This document shows, piece after piece, positions 40,640-51,870 of a DNA stretch of 64,000 nucleotides; the first letter of the stretch is position 1; the number at the start of each line of letters is the position of its first letter. This DNA is from Solirubrum sp044628455 (GTDB taxonomy: Bacteria > Bacteroidota > Bacteroidia > Cytophagales > Hymenobacteraceae): contig NZ_JBIYZW010000002.1 in the NCBI RefSeq assembly GCF_044628455.1, positions 992,001 to 1,056,000 on the forward strand. Direction: 5' to 3'. A program made the translations under genes and the position numbers. The notes beneath the pieces are model-generated. The model made no database searches, was not told the origin of the DNA, and worked only from the letters and a program-made list of their open reading frames with translations.

Positions 40640-41239
40640 CTAGCGGCGGGCAGTGTTGTCACTGGGGGGGAAGTCGCCCAGCACACCGGCTACAATGCGG
40701 TTTACTTCGGCTTCCGAAATTGTCTGCTGGTCAACCTGGGTCTGGCCGTAACCGCGCCACACCAACTCCTTACGCTTGGCATCTACGATGTCGATAATGA
40801 CGTTGCCGGCTTTGTAGTCGGTTACCTGGTTCCAGCGGCTGGCGCCGGGGCCGTACCAGAAAGGGTAGTAGGCATAGGGGCCGTAGGCGTTGGGGTTGGT
40901 GCGCTGTTTGTCCTCTACGCGGGCGCTGTAGGCCACGAACACATCGGGGCTCTTTTCTACCAGGGTCAGGCCCTTGCGCTTCATCTCAGCATCCACGGCC
41001 GCGCGCATGCGCTTATCGAAAAACGAGTTGTAACCCTTGGCCGGGCCGCCCTCGGCGTCGGTAGGCTGATCGGGGTACCAGCCCCAGGTTTTATAAGCAC
41101 GGAAGTTCACGGCGTGGTCGAAGTCGGATGTGACGCCCACGCGCGGCACCGAGGCGCAGCCACTGGCACCCAGCAGCAGGCTCAGGCCTACCGCGGCCAA
41201 AGCCAGAGGACGAGCCAGAAGTTTAGGAAAACGGTTCAT
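40640..41239 (-). CDS. DUF4136 lipoprotein
   Basis: The 199-residue product has a lipoprotein signal (LLLGASGC) followed by the DUF4136 pattern: SDFDHAVNFRAYKTWGWYP, FFDKRMRAAVDAEMKRKGL, DVFVAYSARVE and the C-terminal VIIDIVDAKRKELVWRGYGQ and RIVAGVLGDFPP. DUF4136 lipoproteins are common in the outer membrane of Bacteroidota and Proteobacteria and have no settled function. An aromatic insert YGPYAYYPFWYGPG occupies the centre. Confidence 0.88.
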   Translation of the reverse strand: MNRFPKLLARPLALAAVGLSLLLGASGCASVPRVGVTSDFDHAVNFRAYKTWGWYPDQPTDAEGGPAKGYNSFFDKRMRAAVDAEMKRKGLTLVEKSPDVFVAYSARVEDKQRTNPNAYGPYAYYPFWYGPGASRWNQVTDYKAGNVIIDIVDAKRKELVWRGYGQTQVDQQTISEAEVNRIVAGVLGDFPPSDNTARR

Positions 41240-41443
41240 GTCAGTAAATCAGAGGAAGTGGAAAATCAGCTGGTCGGGGCGGAAGAAGGCCGGACCGACC
41301 GCTGCATTTTCAACAGCAATCAAGGGCGTGCCGTTCCCCCTTTGCTGGATTGAAGTCAGGAGTTTAGAATATTAAAAGCCAATTTTATTTTGAATTAATA
41401 CATATGAATTGAATATTACGGCTCTGCACTTTCCCCTACCGCT

Positions 41444-41731
41444 ATGAAAAATCTACTCTGGATGGCTTTGCTCGGCAGCGCCTGCGCCACCTCCAAGGAC
41501 GATGTCGCTGTGATTCCGCACCGCGCCGAGCCCGTGGAGCGGCAGACTAACACCCAATGTGGCCTGTACACCACGGCCAGCACCCAGTCGGAGATGCTGA
41601 CCACCGTCGACAGCGGCGCGCGGGTGCTGGTGCTCGACTCAACCAACGCCTACTTCGTGCGGGCCAGCCTGAGCAAGGACGGCAAGACCGTAACCGGCTA
41701 CATGTTCCGGGCCTGCCTGGCCCGGCGCTAA
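41444..41731 (+). CDS. Small SH3-like lipoprotein, first of a pair
   Basis: The 95-residue product has a short lipoprotein signal (LLGSACATS). The mature part QCGLYTTASTQSEMLTTVDS followed by GARVLVLDSTNAYFVRASL and GYMFRACLARR matches the layout of bacterial SH3-like domains. The paralogue at 41824 shares the positions SG-V-V-D-AYFV-A and the terminal R-C. Cys residues at both ends of the domain could form a disulfide. Role unknown. Confidence 0.65.
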   Translation: MKNLLWMALLGSACATSKDDVAVIPHRAEPVERQTNTQCGLYTTASTQSEMLTTVDSGARVLVLDSTNAYFVRASLSKDGKTVTGYMFRACLARR

Positions 41732-41756
41732 GCCACCGGACGCTTCCGGCCGCAAG

Positions 41757-41789
41757 AAGCCGCCTCCTGCCTATTGGCTGAGGCGGCTT
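41757..41789 (+). terminator. Hairpin between the two small lipoprotein genes
   Basis: AAGCCGCCTC and GAGGCGGCTT enclose 13 nt and are followed by TTTTCGG. Confidence 0.7.
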
Positions 41790-41823
41790 TTTCGGTATCT
41801 TCCCCCAAACATAATCCTCCCCT

Positions 41824-42120
41824 ATGCGAAAAATTCTACTCTTCTTCGCGGCTGCCTCCCTGGCGGCCTGCAGTACGGCCAAAGACGATACTTCCTCGGG
41901 AAGTCGGGGCGGCGGCACTCCCGTGGCGCGCAATACCGTGGTGGAATGCATTCTGTACGACGGCATGAAGAAAGACTCTCCCCAGCTCATGACCGTCGCC
42001 TCCGGCATGGAGGTGCAGGTGATGGACACAGTTGACGCCTACTTCGTAAAAGCCCGCGTAACCGACCCCACCGGTAAAGCCCAGACCGGTTTCCTGTACC
42101 GTAGCTGCTTCGGCCGCTAA
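41824..42120 (+). CDS. Small SH3-like lipoprotein, second of a pair
   Basis: The 98-residue product has a lipoprotein signal (AASLAACS), a Ser/Gly linker and the domain VVECILYDGMKKDSPQLMTV followed by ASGMEVQVMDTVDAYFVKAR and TGFLYRSCFGR. It aligns by eye with the upstream gene over the whole domain (AYFV, terminal R-C), so a tandem duplication followed by divergence is likely. Each copy has its own hairpin downstream, suggesting separate transcription. Confidence 0.65.
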   Translation: MRKILLFFAAASLAACSTAKDDTSSGSRGGGTPVARNTVVECILYDGMKKDSPQLMTVASGMEVQVMDTVDAYFVKARVTDPTGKAQTGFLYRSCFGR

Positions 42121-42156
42121 CCCTTCTTCCCCCTCTTTTCCACCCCGCCAAAAACA

Positions 42157-42189
42157 CAACGCCCGGCACCATTGCGGTGCCGGGCGTTG
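42157..42189. terminator. Terminator between small lipoprotein and gcvP
   Basis: CAACGCCCGGCACC and its complement enclose ATTGC, a perfect 14-bp stem between convergent genes. Confidence 0.85.
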
Positions 42190-42212
42190 CTGGTTTAAGT
42201 AGCCAGGTCTGC

Positions 42213-45140
<2,928 letters not shown>

Positions 45141-45190
45141 ACAGAAAACGAATGGGTTGGCGGGGAAAACGGGCCTCGGAAAGACCCGAA

Positions 45191-45221
45191 CAAAGGTAGG
45201 CCAAAAGCCTCCACCCCTAAA
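45191..45221 (-). promoter_or_regulatory. gcvP promoter
   Basis: On the minus strand TACCTTTG (45198-45191) matches the -7 consensus, and TTTA stands 19 bp upstream (45221-45218) as a -33 element with one mismatch. The start codon is 50 nt further on. Confidence 0.65.
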
Positions 45222-45309
45222 CCATTTTCCGGGCAAAAAGTGCGACCCGTCTGCCGGCTTGCTGGTCGGTCCTGCGGCGGCGCGCGGGCCGGCATCCGGC
45301 CGAAACCAA

Positions 45310-45317
45310 TAGATTTG
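45310..45317 (+). promoter_or_regulatory. Promoter -7 element of the 45348 gene
   Basis: TAGATTTG matches TAnnTTTG, 30 nt before the start codon. Confidence 0.5.
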
Positions 45318-45347
45318 CCGTTCCCACACCCTTAGTTTCTTACCGCA

Positions 45348-46586
45348 ATGTCAACCATCAAGCTCGGGCTTATTCGCGAGGGTAAAGTACCCGTAGACCG
45401 CCGGGTGCCGCTTACGCCCAAAAAATGCGTGGAAGTGCAGCAAGCCTGGCCGCAGGTGCGCGTGGTGGCCCAAAGCAGCGACATCCGCAGCTACAGTGAC
45501 CAGGAGTACCGCGACCTGGGCCTGGCCGTGCAGCCCGACGTGACCGATTGCGACGTGCTCATGGGCGTGAAGGAAGTGCCCGTGGCCCAGCTCGTGCCCA
45601 ACAAAACCTACCTGTTCTTTTCGCACACGGTAAAAAAGCAGCCCGCCAACCGCGAGCTGCTGCGCCAGATCCTGCAGAAGAACATCACCCTGATCGACTA
45701 CGAGATGCTCACCAACGGCCGGGGGGAGCGAATCGTGGCCTTCGGGCGCTGGGCCGGCATCGTGGGGGCCTACAACGGGCTGCTGACCTACGGCCGCAAG
45801 CACGGCCTCTACCAGCTCAAGCCCGCCTACCAGTGCACCGACCTCGACGACATGCAGGAGGAGTACTTCAAGGTGAAGGCGCTGCCGCCCATCAAGATTG
45901 CCGTAACCGGCTCGGGCCGGGTGGCGCAGGGGGCGCTGGAGGTATTGGAGAAGATGGGCCTGCGCCGGGTGAGCGTGTACGACTACCTCTACCTCGATTT
46001 CGCCGAGCCCGTGTACACCCAGCTCCGCTCTTCGGATTACAACCGGCGCCGCGACGAGCGGGTGTGGGATACGCCCGACTTTCACCAGCACCCCGGCGAG
46101 TACGAATCGACCTTCGGCAAATACCTGCCGGTAACCGATCTGCTCATTGCCTGCGCCTACTGGCACCCCGAGGCCCCGCGCCTGTTCACCGAGGCCGACA
46201 CCCGCCGCCCCGACTTCCGCATTACCACCATTGCCGACGTAACCTGCGACATCGACGGCTCGATTCCTACTACCAAGCGCAGCACCAGCATTCCGGAGCC
46301 GGCATTCGACTACAACCCCGCTACCGGGGAGCTGGAGCCGGCGTACTCGCGGCCCGCCAACATCACCGTCATGGCCGTGGATAACCTGCCCTGCGAGCTG
46401 CCGCGCAACGCGTCCCGCGACTTCGGCCGCCAGCTCATCGACAACGTGCTGCCCCACCTGTTCGGCGGCGACCCCGAAGGCGTGATTGAGCGGGCTACCA
46501 TTGTCCGCAACGGCCAACTCACTCCGCGCTACGAGTACCTGCGCGACTACGCCAGCGAAGCTGCGCCCGTAGCCGCCGCGCACTAA
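45348..46586 (+). CDS. NAD(P)-dependent oxidoreductase, AlaDH/saccharopine dehydrogenase N-terminal type
   Basis: The 412-residue protein begins with LGLIREGKVPVDRRVPLTPK, the AlaDh_PNT-type substrate domain shared with saccharopine dehydrogenase (lysine-forming) and lysine-ketoglutarate reductase. The Rossmann domain has VTGSGRVAQGALEVLEKMG. Lysine-family features include VKKQPANRELLRQIL and ADVTCDIDGSIPTTKRSTSI. A role in lysine or a related amino acid oxidation is likely; alanine dehydrogenase is less likely. It is divergent from gcvP. The substrate is not resolved by sequence. Confidence 0.85.
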   Translation: MSTIKLGLIREGKVPVDRRVPLTPKKCVEVQQAWPQVRVVAQSSDIRSYSDQEYRDLGLAVQPDVTDCDVLMGVKEVPVAQLVPNKTYLFFSHTVKKQPANRELLRQILQKNITLIDYEMLTNGRGERIVAFGRWAGIVGAYNGLLTYGRKHGLYQLKPAYQCTDLDDMQEEYFKVKALPPIKIAVTGSGRVAQGALEVLEKMGLRRVSVYDYLYLDFAEPVYTQLRSSDYNRRRDERVWDTPDFHQHPGEYESTFGKYLPVTDLLIACAYWHPEAPRLFTEADTRRPDFRITTIADVTCDIDGSIPTTKRSTSIPEPAFDYNPATGELEPAYSRPANITVMAVDNLPCELPRNASRDFGRQLIDNVLPHLFGGDPEGVIERATIVRNGQLTPRYEYLRDYASEAAPVAAAH

Positions 46587-46600
46587 CCTCTCTTTCACTA

Positions 46601-46641
46601 AAAAAGCCCCGGCCGCGGTTGAATCGCGGCCGGGGCTTTTT
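46601..46641. terminator. Bidirectional terminator, 17-bp stem
   Basis: AAAAAGCCCCGGCCGCG and its complement enclose a 7-nt loop with A/T tracts on both sides, between convergent genes. Confidence 0.92.
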
Positions 46642-46683
46642 TAATGCACTGGGTTGAGTGAGGATCTGTTCTGGTTAGCGCAC

Positions 46684-47526
46684 TTATACGCCGCGCAGGA
46701 TGGGATACTTGGCCCGCACAATCATGTAAAGGCCGTAGCAAACGAAGCCCAGGGCCACTATCACCAGCACGCCGGTTCCCATCGAGGCCAGCAGATCGAA
46801 GGCCTGCTCGGTGTCCTGGGCTTGGCGCGGATTGGCCTGCAGGGCGGCCTGGAGCATGAAGTAGCCCAGAATACCCCACACAATGCCGCGGGCCGTGTAG
46901 CCGAGCTGGCCCATGCGGTGAACCAGCCGTTGCTGCTCGGCCGGCAGGCTGCCGGAATTGACGTGCTTGGCAAACGAGCCCGAGTAAGCCCGGTAAATCT
47001 GATACAGGCCCGCGCCCGCCAGGCCCAGCGCCACGGCCCCTACCAGCCACTGGCCGAAGGGCTGCTCGAGCAGCGTGGCCACCAACGACTGGCGGGTGCT
47101 GCCGCCGCTACCGGCTCCGGCGTCGGTGTTTTCGAAGGCCGCCCGGCCCGCGTAGTAAGCCAAGCCCGCGTAAATCAGCCCGCTGAAGGCAAAGCTGGCC
47201 CGTTGCGCCAGACCCTTGGCGTCGTGGCCCTTGCCCTCGGTGTCGCGAATGGCCTGGGTGAGCCGCCAGATGACGTAGCCGGCGAGGCCTAAGGCCACCA
47301 AGCCCAGCAGCCAGCGGCCCATGGGCATGTCCTGAATGGTTTGCAGCACCTGCTGCTTGTCGGCGGTGCGGCCGCCGCGCAGGCCGGTGGCGGCCATCAC
47401 GGCCAGCGCCCCCAGCAGAATATACACGACGCCCTTGGCCGCAAAGCCGAACCGGGCCAGCGTCCGCAGACCCTGGGAAGGCGTGCCCGGCAGGTAGGAG
47501 GCCGCCGAAGAAGTTAAAGTAGTCAT
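46684..47526 (-). CDS. DUF1206 membrane protein
   Basis: The 280-residue protein has six hydrophobic segments arranged as three repeats of two helices, the DUF1206 design: ARFGFAAKGVVYILLGALAV, AQRASFAFSGLIYAGLAYYA and MGQLGYTARGIVWGILGYFM. Each repeat starts with a G-(F/Y)-x-A-(K/S/R)-G motif. Function is unknown. The ATG at 47526 is used; ten codons of open frame upstream are ignored since the conserved part begins later. Confidence 0.9.
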   Translation of the reverse strand: MTTLTSSAASYLPGTPSQGLRTLARFGFAAKGVVYILLGALAVMAATGLRGGRTADKQQVLQTIQDMPMGRWLLGLVALGLAGYVIWRLTQAIRDTEGKGHDAKGLAQRASFAFSGLIYAGLAYYAGRAAFENTDAGAGSGGSTRQSLVATLLEQPFGQWLVGAVALGLAGAGLYQIYRAYSGSFAKHVNSGSLPAEQQRLVHRMGQLGYTARGIVWGILGYFMLQAALQANPRQAQDTEQAFDLLASMGTGVLVIVALGFVCYGLYMIVRAKYPILRGV

Positions 47527-47624
47527 GGCCCTGAGAGTGGTTGAGTCGAAAATCATCCATACGGCGCTGCGGCCCGGATGGATAGATTGACCACCTCGTT
47601 CAGGACTAGGTTTGCGCGGTCTGT

Positions 47625-48278
47625 TTACCGGGTAATGGAAGCAAACAGCAGCACGAGCAGCGCAATCTGCGTGCCCACCGCCGCCCCGAATCCGGCCGCA
47701 GCCTTGCCAAGCTTGCGGTTCTGGGCTTGGCGGCGGTAGCCTTGCAAATAGGCCGCATCGTCGAGCAGGCCGGGTTGGGGAGCCACCAGGGTAGCACGCT
47801 TCGGCGGGGTGGCCGCAATGGCTGCTCCCGCGCCAATACCGGCGTACGCGCCCAGGAAGGTGGCGCCGTAGGTGCCCCAGAAAACGCCCTTGGGTGGCAC
47901 GTAATAAGCGCGGGCGTCGTTGCGACCCCGGGCAATTCGCTCGGACTCCGACAGCCCGGCCAGCGGCGAGGCCGCCGCGGCTGCGGGCTCCGCAGCAGGG
48001 CGCATCAACTCCCGCGTGCCGTTGGCAAACCGAATCAGGAAGATTTCCTGCCGGGCCAAGCTCAGCGTATCGCCGGTTTGGAGCACCGAGTCGGTCAAGG
48101 CCAGGTACCGAACCTGCTGCGGGCCCACCAGCAGTACTTTGGCCGGTAGTTCACTGCCATCAATACGCAGGATAACGTCGGGTACGGAGCGAGCCGCTGG
48201 CGCGGAAGTGGCGGGTTGCTGGGCCTGAACGCGGAAAGCAGCGCCCAGCAGTAGGCAGAAAAGCAGGCGGGAGGTCAT
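47625..48278 (-). CDS. Secreted or membrane-linked protein, shares N-terminal domain with next gene
   Basis: I do not recognise the 217-residue protein as a named family. After a signal peptide (to VQAQ), residues about 33-95 (DVILRIDGSELPAKVLLVG, EIFLIRFANGTRE) match a domain in the adjacent gene at 48302 (DLLTKRNGDEVPVKVLEVTP, EVFMIKYANGTKD). The second half has one glycine-rich hydrophobic stretch and a C-terminal helix IALLVLLFASI, so it may be membrane attached. It lies 23 bp downstream of the paralogue in the same direction. Confidence 0.65.
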   Translation of the reverse strand: MTSRLLFCLLLGAAFRVQAQQPATSAPAARSVPDVILRIDGSELPAKVLLVGPQQVRYLALTDSVLQTGDTLSLARQEIFLIRFANGTRELMRPAAEPAAAAASPLAGLSESERIARGRNDARAYYVPPKGVFWGTYGATFLGAYAGIGAGAAIAATPPKRATLVAPQPGLLDDAAYLQGYRRQAQNRKLGKAAAGFGAAVGTQIALLVLLFASITR

Positions 48279-48301
48279 CGGAGGCGGGGAAACGCGGTGG
48301 G

Positions 48302-49054
48302 CTAGGGGCGGCGGGTGGTGAAGCCCATCAGCAGGCTGATGCGGGCGCCGCCGTTGCCGGGTACTGCGGCCAGGGTAATGGGGAAGTTGACGCCGCTCTG
48401 GGTGCGGATGGTGGCCCCGGCCGCCAGGGCCACGCCGGCGCTGACCGGCGTCAGGTTAGGGCCAATGCCCAGCTCGAAGCCCTTCGGACCGCGGATGCCC
48501 AGCAGCGCGTTCAGGCTGGGAACAAATTTGCCCTGCTCCAGCCCCCCGATCAGGGGCACGAACTCGAACAGCCCGGCCGTGCCGTTGGGCATGCGAAACA
48601 GGCGCGTCTCAAACTGCCAGCCAAACTGGGTCAGGAAAGGATTGAGGCGGAATTCCCGCTCGGCGTAATCGGCGGCGCCGCCGGTGAGAACGGTAAAGCC
48701 CAGGCGCGGGCCGCTGAGCTTGATGCCGTCCCAGGCGCCTTCCTGGTCGCCCGGAACTACCGGGCTGCCCGGTGGCACCGCCGGTACTGCTTTGCCCGGG
48801 GCAGGTGCAGCGGCCCCAACCGCTGGGGGCGTGATGAGGTCCTTGGTGCCGTTGGCGTATTTGATCATGAACACCTCGGCGCGCGGTACCACGAACAGCG
48901 GCCCGTCAGGGTTATCGGTGCGCTTGTAGCGGATTTCGGTGGGGGTGACTTCCAGCACCTTTACCGGCACCTCGTCGCCGTTGCGTTTGGTAAGCAGGTC
49001 CTGGGCCCAGCCGCCGAAGGGAAGCAGCAGGAGTAAAAGCAAAAGGCAGCGCAT
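48302..49054 (-). CDS. Secreted beta-rich protein with shared N-terminal domain
   Basis: The 250-residue product has a signal peptide (LLLPFGGWAQ) then the domain DLLTKRNGDEVPVKVLEVTP and AEVFMIKYANGTKDLITPPA, as in the 47625 gene. The remainder looks like a small outer-membrane barrel: LGFTVLTGGAADYAEREF, LGIRGPKGFELGIGPNLTPV, SAGVALAAGATIR and GGARISLLMGFTTRRP. The shared domain may read out a cell-surface signal in both proteins. The name is not known to me. Confidence 0.65.
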   Translation of the reverse strand: MRCLLLLLLLLPFGGWAQDLLTKRNGDEVPVKVLEVTPTEIRYKRTDNPDGPLFVVPRAEVFMIKYANGTKDLITPPAVGAAAPAPGKAVPAVPPGSPVVPGDQEGAWDGIKLSGPRLGFTVLTGGAADYAEREFRLNPFLTQFGWQFETRLFRMPNGTAGLFEFVPLIGGLEQGKFVPSLNALLGIRGPKGFELGIGPNLTPVSAGVALAAGATIRTQSGVNFPITLAAVPGNGGARISLLMGFTTRRP

Positions 49055-49271
49055 GGCAGCAGAGCAGAAATGGAAGAACAGGGGAAAAGTACGCCCGAAC
49101 CGGGCAGAAACGATGGAGAATTGTGGGCTTTTTCAGGCTTTTTATTTTTGATCCAGCAACCGGTTTGCCTTGTATATCAGTGTGATAAGCGCTGGTAAAG
49201 GGACTTTAACTCTTGTGGTATTGCGCGCCCGATTGCGTAGCATTGAGGGATTTAGCCCCCGCTTCGGTTGC

Positions 49272-50810
49272 ATGGACGACTTACGCACTACCCTCAACAC
49301 CCTCTCGGCCGATGACCGCAAGGAGTTCCTGCGCTTTCTGCAGCGCCAGCGCCGCAAGGAGAAAGGCCGTCAGGACGTCCGCCTGTGCGAGCTGCTCTGG
49401 CAGCTGCGGCCGCTCGGGGCCGAGGCCCTCATTACCCGCCTGTACCCCGACGAGCCCAATGCGGTGGCCTACTACGCCCTGCGCAAGCGCCTGCTGCGAC
49501 AGGTAACCGATTTTCTGCTGCTGAAGCAGCGCACCCAGGACCCCACTGCCGCGGCCACCGTGCGCGGGCAGCTCAGCCTGGCCCAGCACCTATTCGAGGC
49601 AGGCGTGCCCCGACTGGCCTGGAATACCCTGCGCAAGGCCGAGAAGCTGGCCCGTTACAACGAGCAGTACGAACTGCTGAATACGGTTTACAACCTGCAG
49701 ATTGAGCACGCCCACCGGGAGCACGCCGAGCCCATTGACGACATCATCCGCCGACGCAACCTCAACAAACCCGCGGCCGACGAGGAGGAACGCGCCGCCA
49801 TTGCCTACAGCCTGATGCGCCAGCGCCTGCAGCAGGCCCGCGCCCAGGGGCGCTCCGGCGCCTCGTTCGACCAGATTATGCAGGACGTGCTGCGCGAGTA
49901 CGACTTGCAGGAGGCCTTTGCCCGCCGCCCCTCGCTGCTGTTCCGGCTGCTGTCCATTGCCCGCTCGGCCATGCTGGTACGCCGCGACTTTGCCACCTTC
50001 GAGCCCTTTGTGCGGCGCTGCTACCACCTGATGGAAAAGCGCCATGGCTTTGCGCCGGCGCAGCGTGCCTACCAACTGGGCCTGCTCTACATGATTGCCC
50101 ACGCCCTCTATCGCAACCGCCGCTTCACCGAGTCGGTGCAGTACCTCGAGCAGCTGCACGGGCTGTTGGCCGCCGGCACCCGGGGCCACCGCGATGAATA
50201 CTACCCGCGCTACATTTTTCTGCTGGCCGCCAACTACGCTTTCCTGCGCCGCAATACCGACGGTATTCAGCTGCTGAAAGATTTGCTGCGCAGTCAGGCA
50301 CTCGACCCCCGCGACCAGCTCACAGCCCAACTGGCCCTGGGCTTCCATTACTTTGCCGAAGGCCGCTTTGCCCACACCAATCAGGCCCTGCACGCCATCG
50401 GCCGCTCCGACCACTGGTGCGAGGCGCGGATGGGGGTGGAGTGGCTGCTCAACAAGAATCTGGGCGAGCTGCTCACCCAGCTGGAAATGGGCCACGCCGA
50501 CGTGGCTGGCCACCGGCTGCGGGCCCTGGAGCGCTTCGTGCGCGACCGGTTCGGCGCCGAAGGCGGCCAGTACCGCTACCTGCTGAGCTACCTGGCGCTG
50601 GTGCGCGACTTGATTGGGGACCCGGCCGCCGCCCAGCGGCCGGACTTTGCCGCGCGCGTTGGGCAGATGCCGCGGTTTCTACCCCTGGAGCGCGAAGATT
50701 TGCAGGCCCTGAGCTTCTATGCCTGGCTGAAGGCGCGCGCCTGCGGCCGCCCCTACTACGAGGTGCTGCTGGAGCTGGCCGAAACGCCGCCGGGCCGGGA
50801 AAATGCATAA
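49272..50810 (+). CDS. Large helical repeat protein, Bacteroidota-specific
   Basis: The 512-residue protein has no signal peptide and is almost wholly alpha-helical with TPR-like repeats, for example AQHLFEAGVPRLAWNTLRKA, FAPAQRAYQLGLLYMIAHAL, AANYAFLRRNTDGIQLLKDL and LGFHYFAEGRFAHTNQALHA. Such proteins usually act as scaffolds. I know of similar uncharacterised proteins in Cytophagales. The N-terminus (DDLRTTLNTLSADDRKEFLR) is conserved-looking. No operon partner is evident. Confidence 0.7.
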   Translation: MDDLRTTLNTLSADDRKEFLRFLQRQRRKEKGRQDVRLCELLWQLRPLGAEALITRLYPDEPNAVAYYALRKRLLRQVTDFLLLKQRTQDPTAAATVRGQLSLAQHLFEAGVPRLAWNTLRKAEKLARYNEQYELLNTVYNLQIEHAHREHAEPIDDIIRRRNLNKPAADEEERAAIAYSLMRQRLQQARAQGRSGASFDQIMQDVLREYDLQEAFARRPSLLFRLLSIARSAMLVRRDFATFEPFVRRCYHLMEKRHGFAPAQRAYQLGLLYMIAHALYRNRRFTESVQYLEQLHGLLAAGTRGHRDEYYPRYIFLLAANYAFLRRNTDGIQLLKDLLRSQALDPRDQLTAQLALGFHYFAEGRFAHTNQALHAIGRSDHWCEARMGVEWLLNKNLGELLTQLEMGHADVAGHRLRALERFVRDRFGAEGGQYRYLLSYLALVRDLIGDPAAAQRPDFAARVGQMPRFLPLEREDLQALSFYAWLKARACGRPYYEVLLELAETPPGRENA

Positions 50811-50813
50811 AAA

Positions 50814-50841
50814 AGCCGCTGCTTCGGGGGAAGCAGCGGCT
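50814..50841 (-). terminator. Terminator of acidic lipoprotein gene
   Basis: AGCCGCTGCTT and AAGCAGCGGCT enclose CGGGGG; on the minus strand the stem is followed by TTTTTT. Confidence 0.8.
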
Positions 50842-50865
50842 CGAAACCGTAGTCGGTAGGGCCGA

Positions 50866-51144
50866 CTAGTGGTTGTGGGTTTCTTCAACTACACCGTTGG
50901 CGGGCTGGTCGCGTACCACGGCCGTGTCGCCTTTCTCGGGAGTTACGGCGGCGTTGGCGTCGGCGGCCACGTTGTCGGTAGCGTTTTCTACGGCGTCGCC
51001 GGCTGCTTCGGTGTTGGCAGCAGCGTCGTTGGCGGCGCTTTCAGTGGTGGCTTCGGCGTTGTCCTGGGTTTTCTCGCTGCACGAGGTGGTGGCAAATGCG
51101 CCGAAAGCAGCAACGAGCAGCAAGGTTTTGAAGGAGATTTTCAT
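50866..51144 (-). CDS. Small acidic Ala-rich lipoprotein
   Basis: The 92-residue product has a lipoprotein signal (AFATTSC). The mature part is low complexity, rich in Ala, Asp, Glu, Asn and Thr (AEATTESAANDAAANTEAAG), ending in VVEETHNH. It is probably disordered and tethered to a membrane. The function is not known. A perfect palindrome lies 44 bp upstream. Confidence 0.6.
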   Translation of the reverse strand: MKISFKTLLLVAAFGAFATTSCSEKTQDNAEATTESAANDAAANTEAAGDAVENATDNVAADANAAVTPEKGDTAVVRDQPANGVVEETHNH

Positions 51145-51187
51145 GGCAAAAGCAAGTGAAGGTGGTTGTGAATGCCGTTTAATACCG

Positions 51188-51201
51188 CCTCTGTACAGAG
51201 G
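51188..51201. promoter_or_regulatory. 14-bp palindrome upstream of acidic lipoprotein
   Basis: CCTCTGTACAGAGG is a perfect palindrome between the divergent genes at 51144 and 51392. It could be a regulator site; TACCTCTG overlapping its right end on the minus strand is one mismatch from the -7 consensus TAnnTTTG. Confidence 0.4.
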
Positions 51202-51391
51202 TAACCCATCGCCCGGCAATTTTGCGCGAATCGTTTGGTAAGCCGCCGCAGCTCCAGCAGCTTTTTTCCTGAATAGGTACGCGGGGCAGCAGCCGAGGCC
51301 GTATTGGGGACCGGTCAACTTTTTCACAGCGCGGCTAGTATATCCCAGCAGCCACCGCGCTTCATTCGGCCAGGCTTTTTTTCGGCAACTT

Positions 51392-51793
51392 ATGGACTCG
51401 CTTACGCCCACGCCCACGCATCACCCCGAATTCCAGGCCCCGCTCGACGTAACCGACGGCCAGCATTCAGCCCTGATCGACGACACCCTGGCCTTGCTCA
51501 ACGACGGAGTACCCAGTAAAGAGAATGAATATGGCCTGCGCGAGATTGACCGCTGGACCGAAGTGCTACGGGCCACGGAGAAGCCTGGGCTGGCCAAGAT
51601 CATTCAGGCCCTGGTAACCCTGCGCGAGCAGCTGACCGATGGCAACTCGGAAGCCCACGACGTGGCTGAAAGCCTGGCTACGCTCGGGGCCGAAACCAGC
51701 AAAGTTGCCGACGAGGCTACCGCCGGCTACGGCCCGCCCCTGGCCCAACTGGGCAAGCTGCTGATTAAGATGGGCTCTACGCTCTCGCGCTAA
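51392..51793 (+). CDS. Hypothetical acidic helical protein
   Basis: I do not recognise this 133-residue protein. It is soluble and probably helical: EIDRWTEVLRATEKPGLAKI, ALVTLREQLTDGNSEAHDVA and PPLAQLGKLLIKMGSTLSR. No signal peptide or membrane segment is seen. It ends 14 bp before a 27-bp perfect hairpin that doubles as terminator and as part of the next gene's promoter. Confidence 0.55.
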   Translation: MDSLTPTPTHHPEFQAPLDVTDGQHSALIDDTLALLNDGVPSKENEYGLREIDRWTEVLRATEKPGLAKIIQALVTLREQLTDGNSEAHDVAESLATLGAETSKVADEATAGYGPPLAQLGKLLIKMGSTLSR

Positions 51794-51806
51794 AGTCGAA
51801 CAAGCT

Positions 51807-51863
51807 AAAAATACGCCGCCAGCCGCGCCCAATACGATTGGGCGCGGCTGGCGGCGTATTTTT
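51807..51863 (+). terminator. Terminator, 27-bp perfect stem
   Basis: The arms at 51807-51833 and 51837-51863 are exact reverse complements around ACG, starting AAAAATACGCC and ending GGCGTATTTTT. The right arm's end supplies the -7 element of the next gene. Confidence 0.9.
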
Positions 51864-51864
51864 G
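51857..51864 (+). promoter_or_regulatory. Promoter -7 element within the terminator
   Basis: TATTTTTG, formed by the terminator's T-tract and the next G, matches TAnnTTTG and ends 6 nt before the next start codon. Confidence 0.5.
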
Positions 51865-51870
51865 CGGTCT

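Noticed and set aside
45141..45347. Glycine riboswitch upstream of gcvP
   Set aside because: The 50-nt leader between promoter and start is too short for the aptamer and no matching motif was seen.
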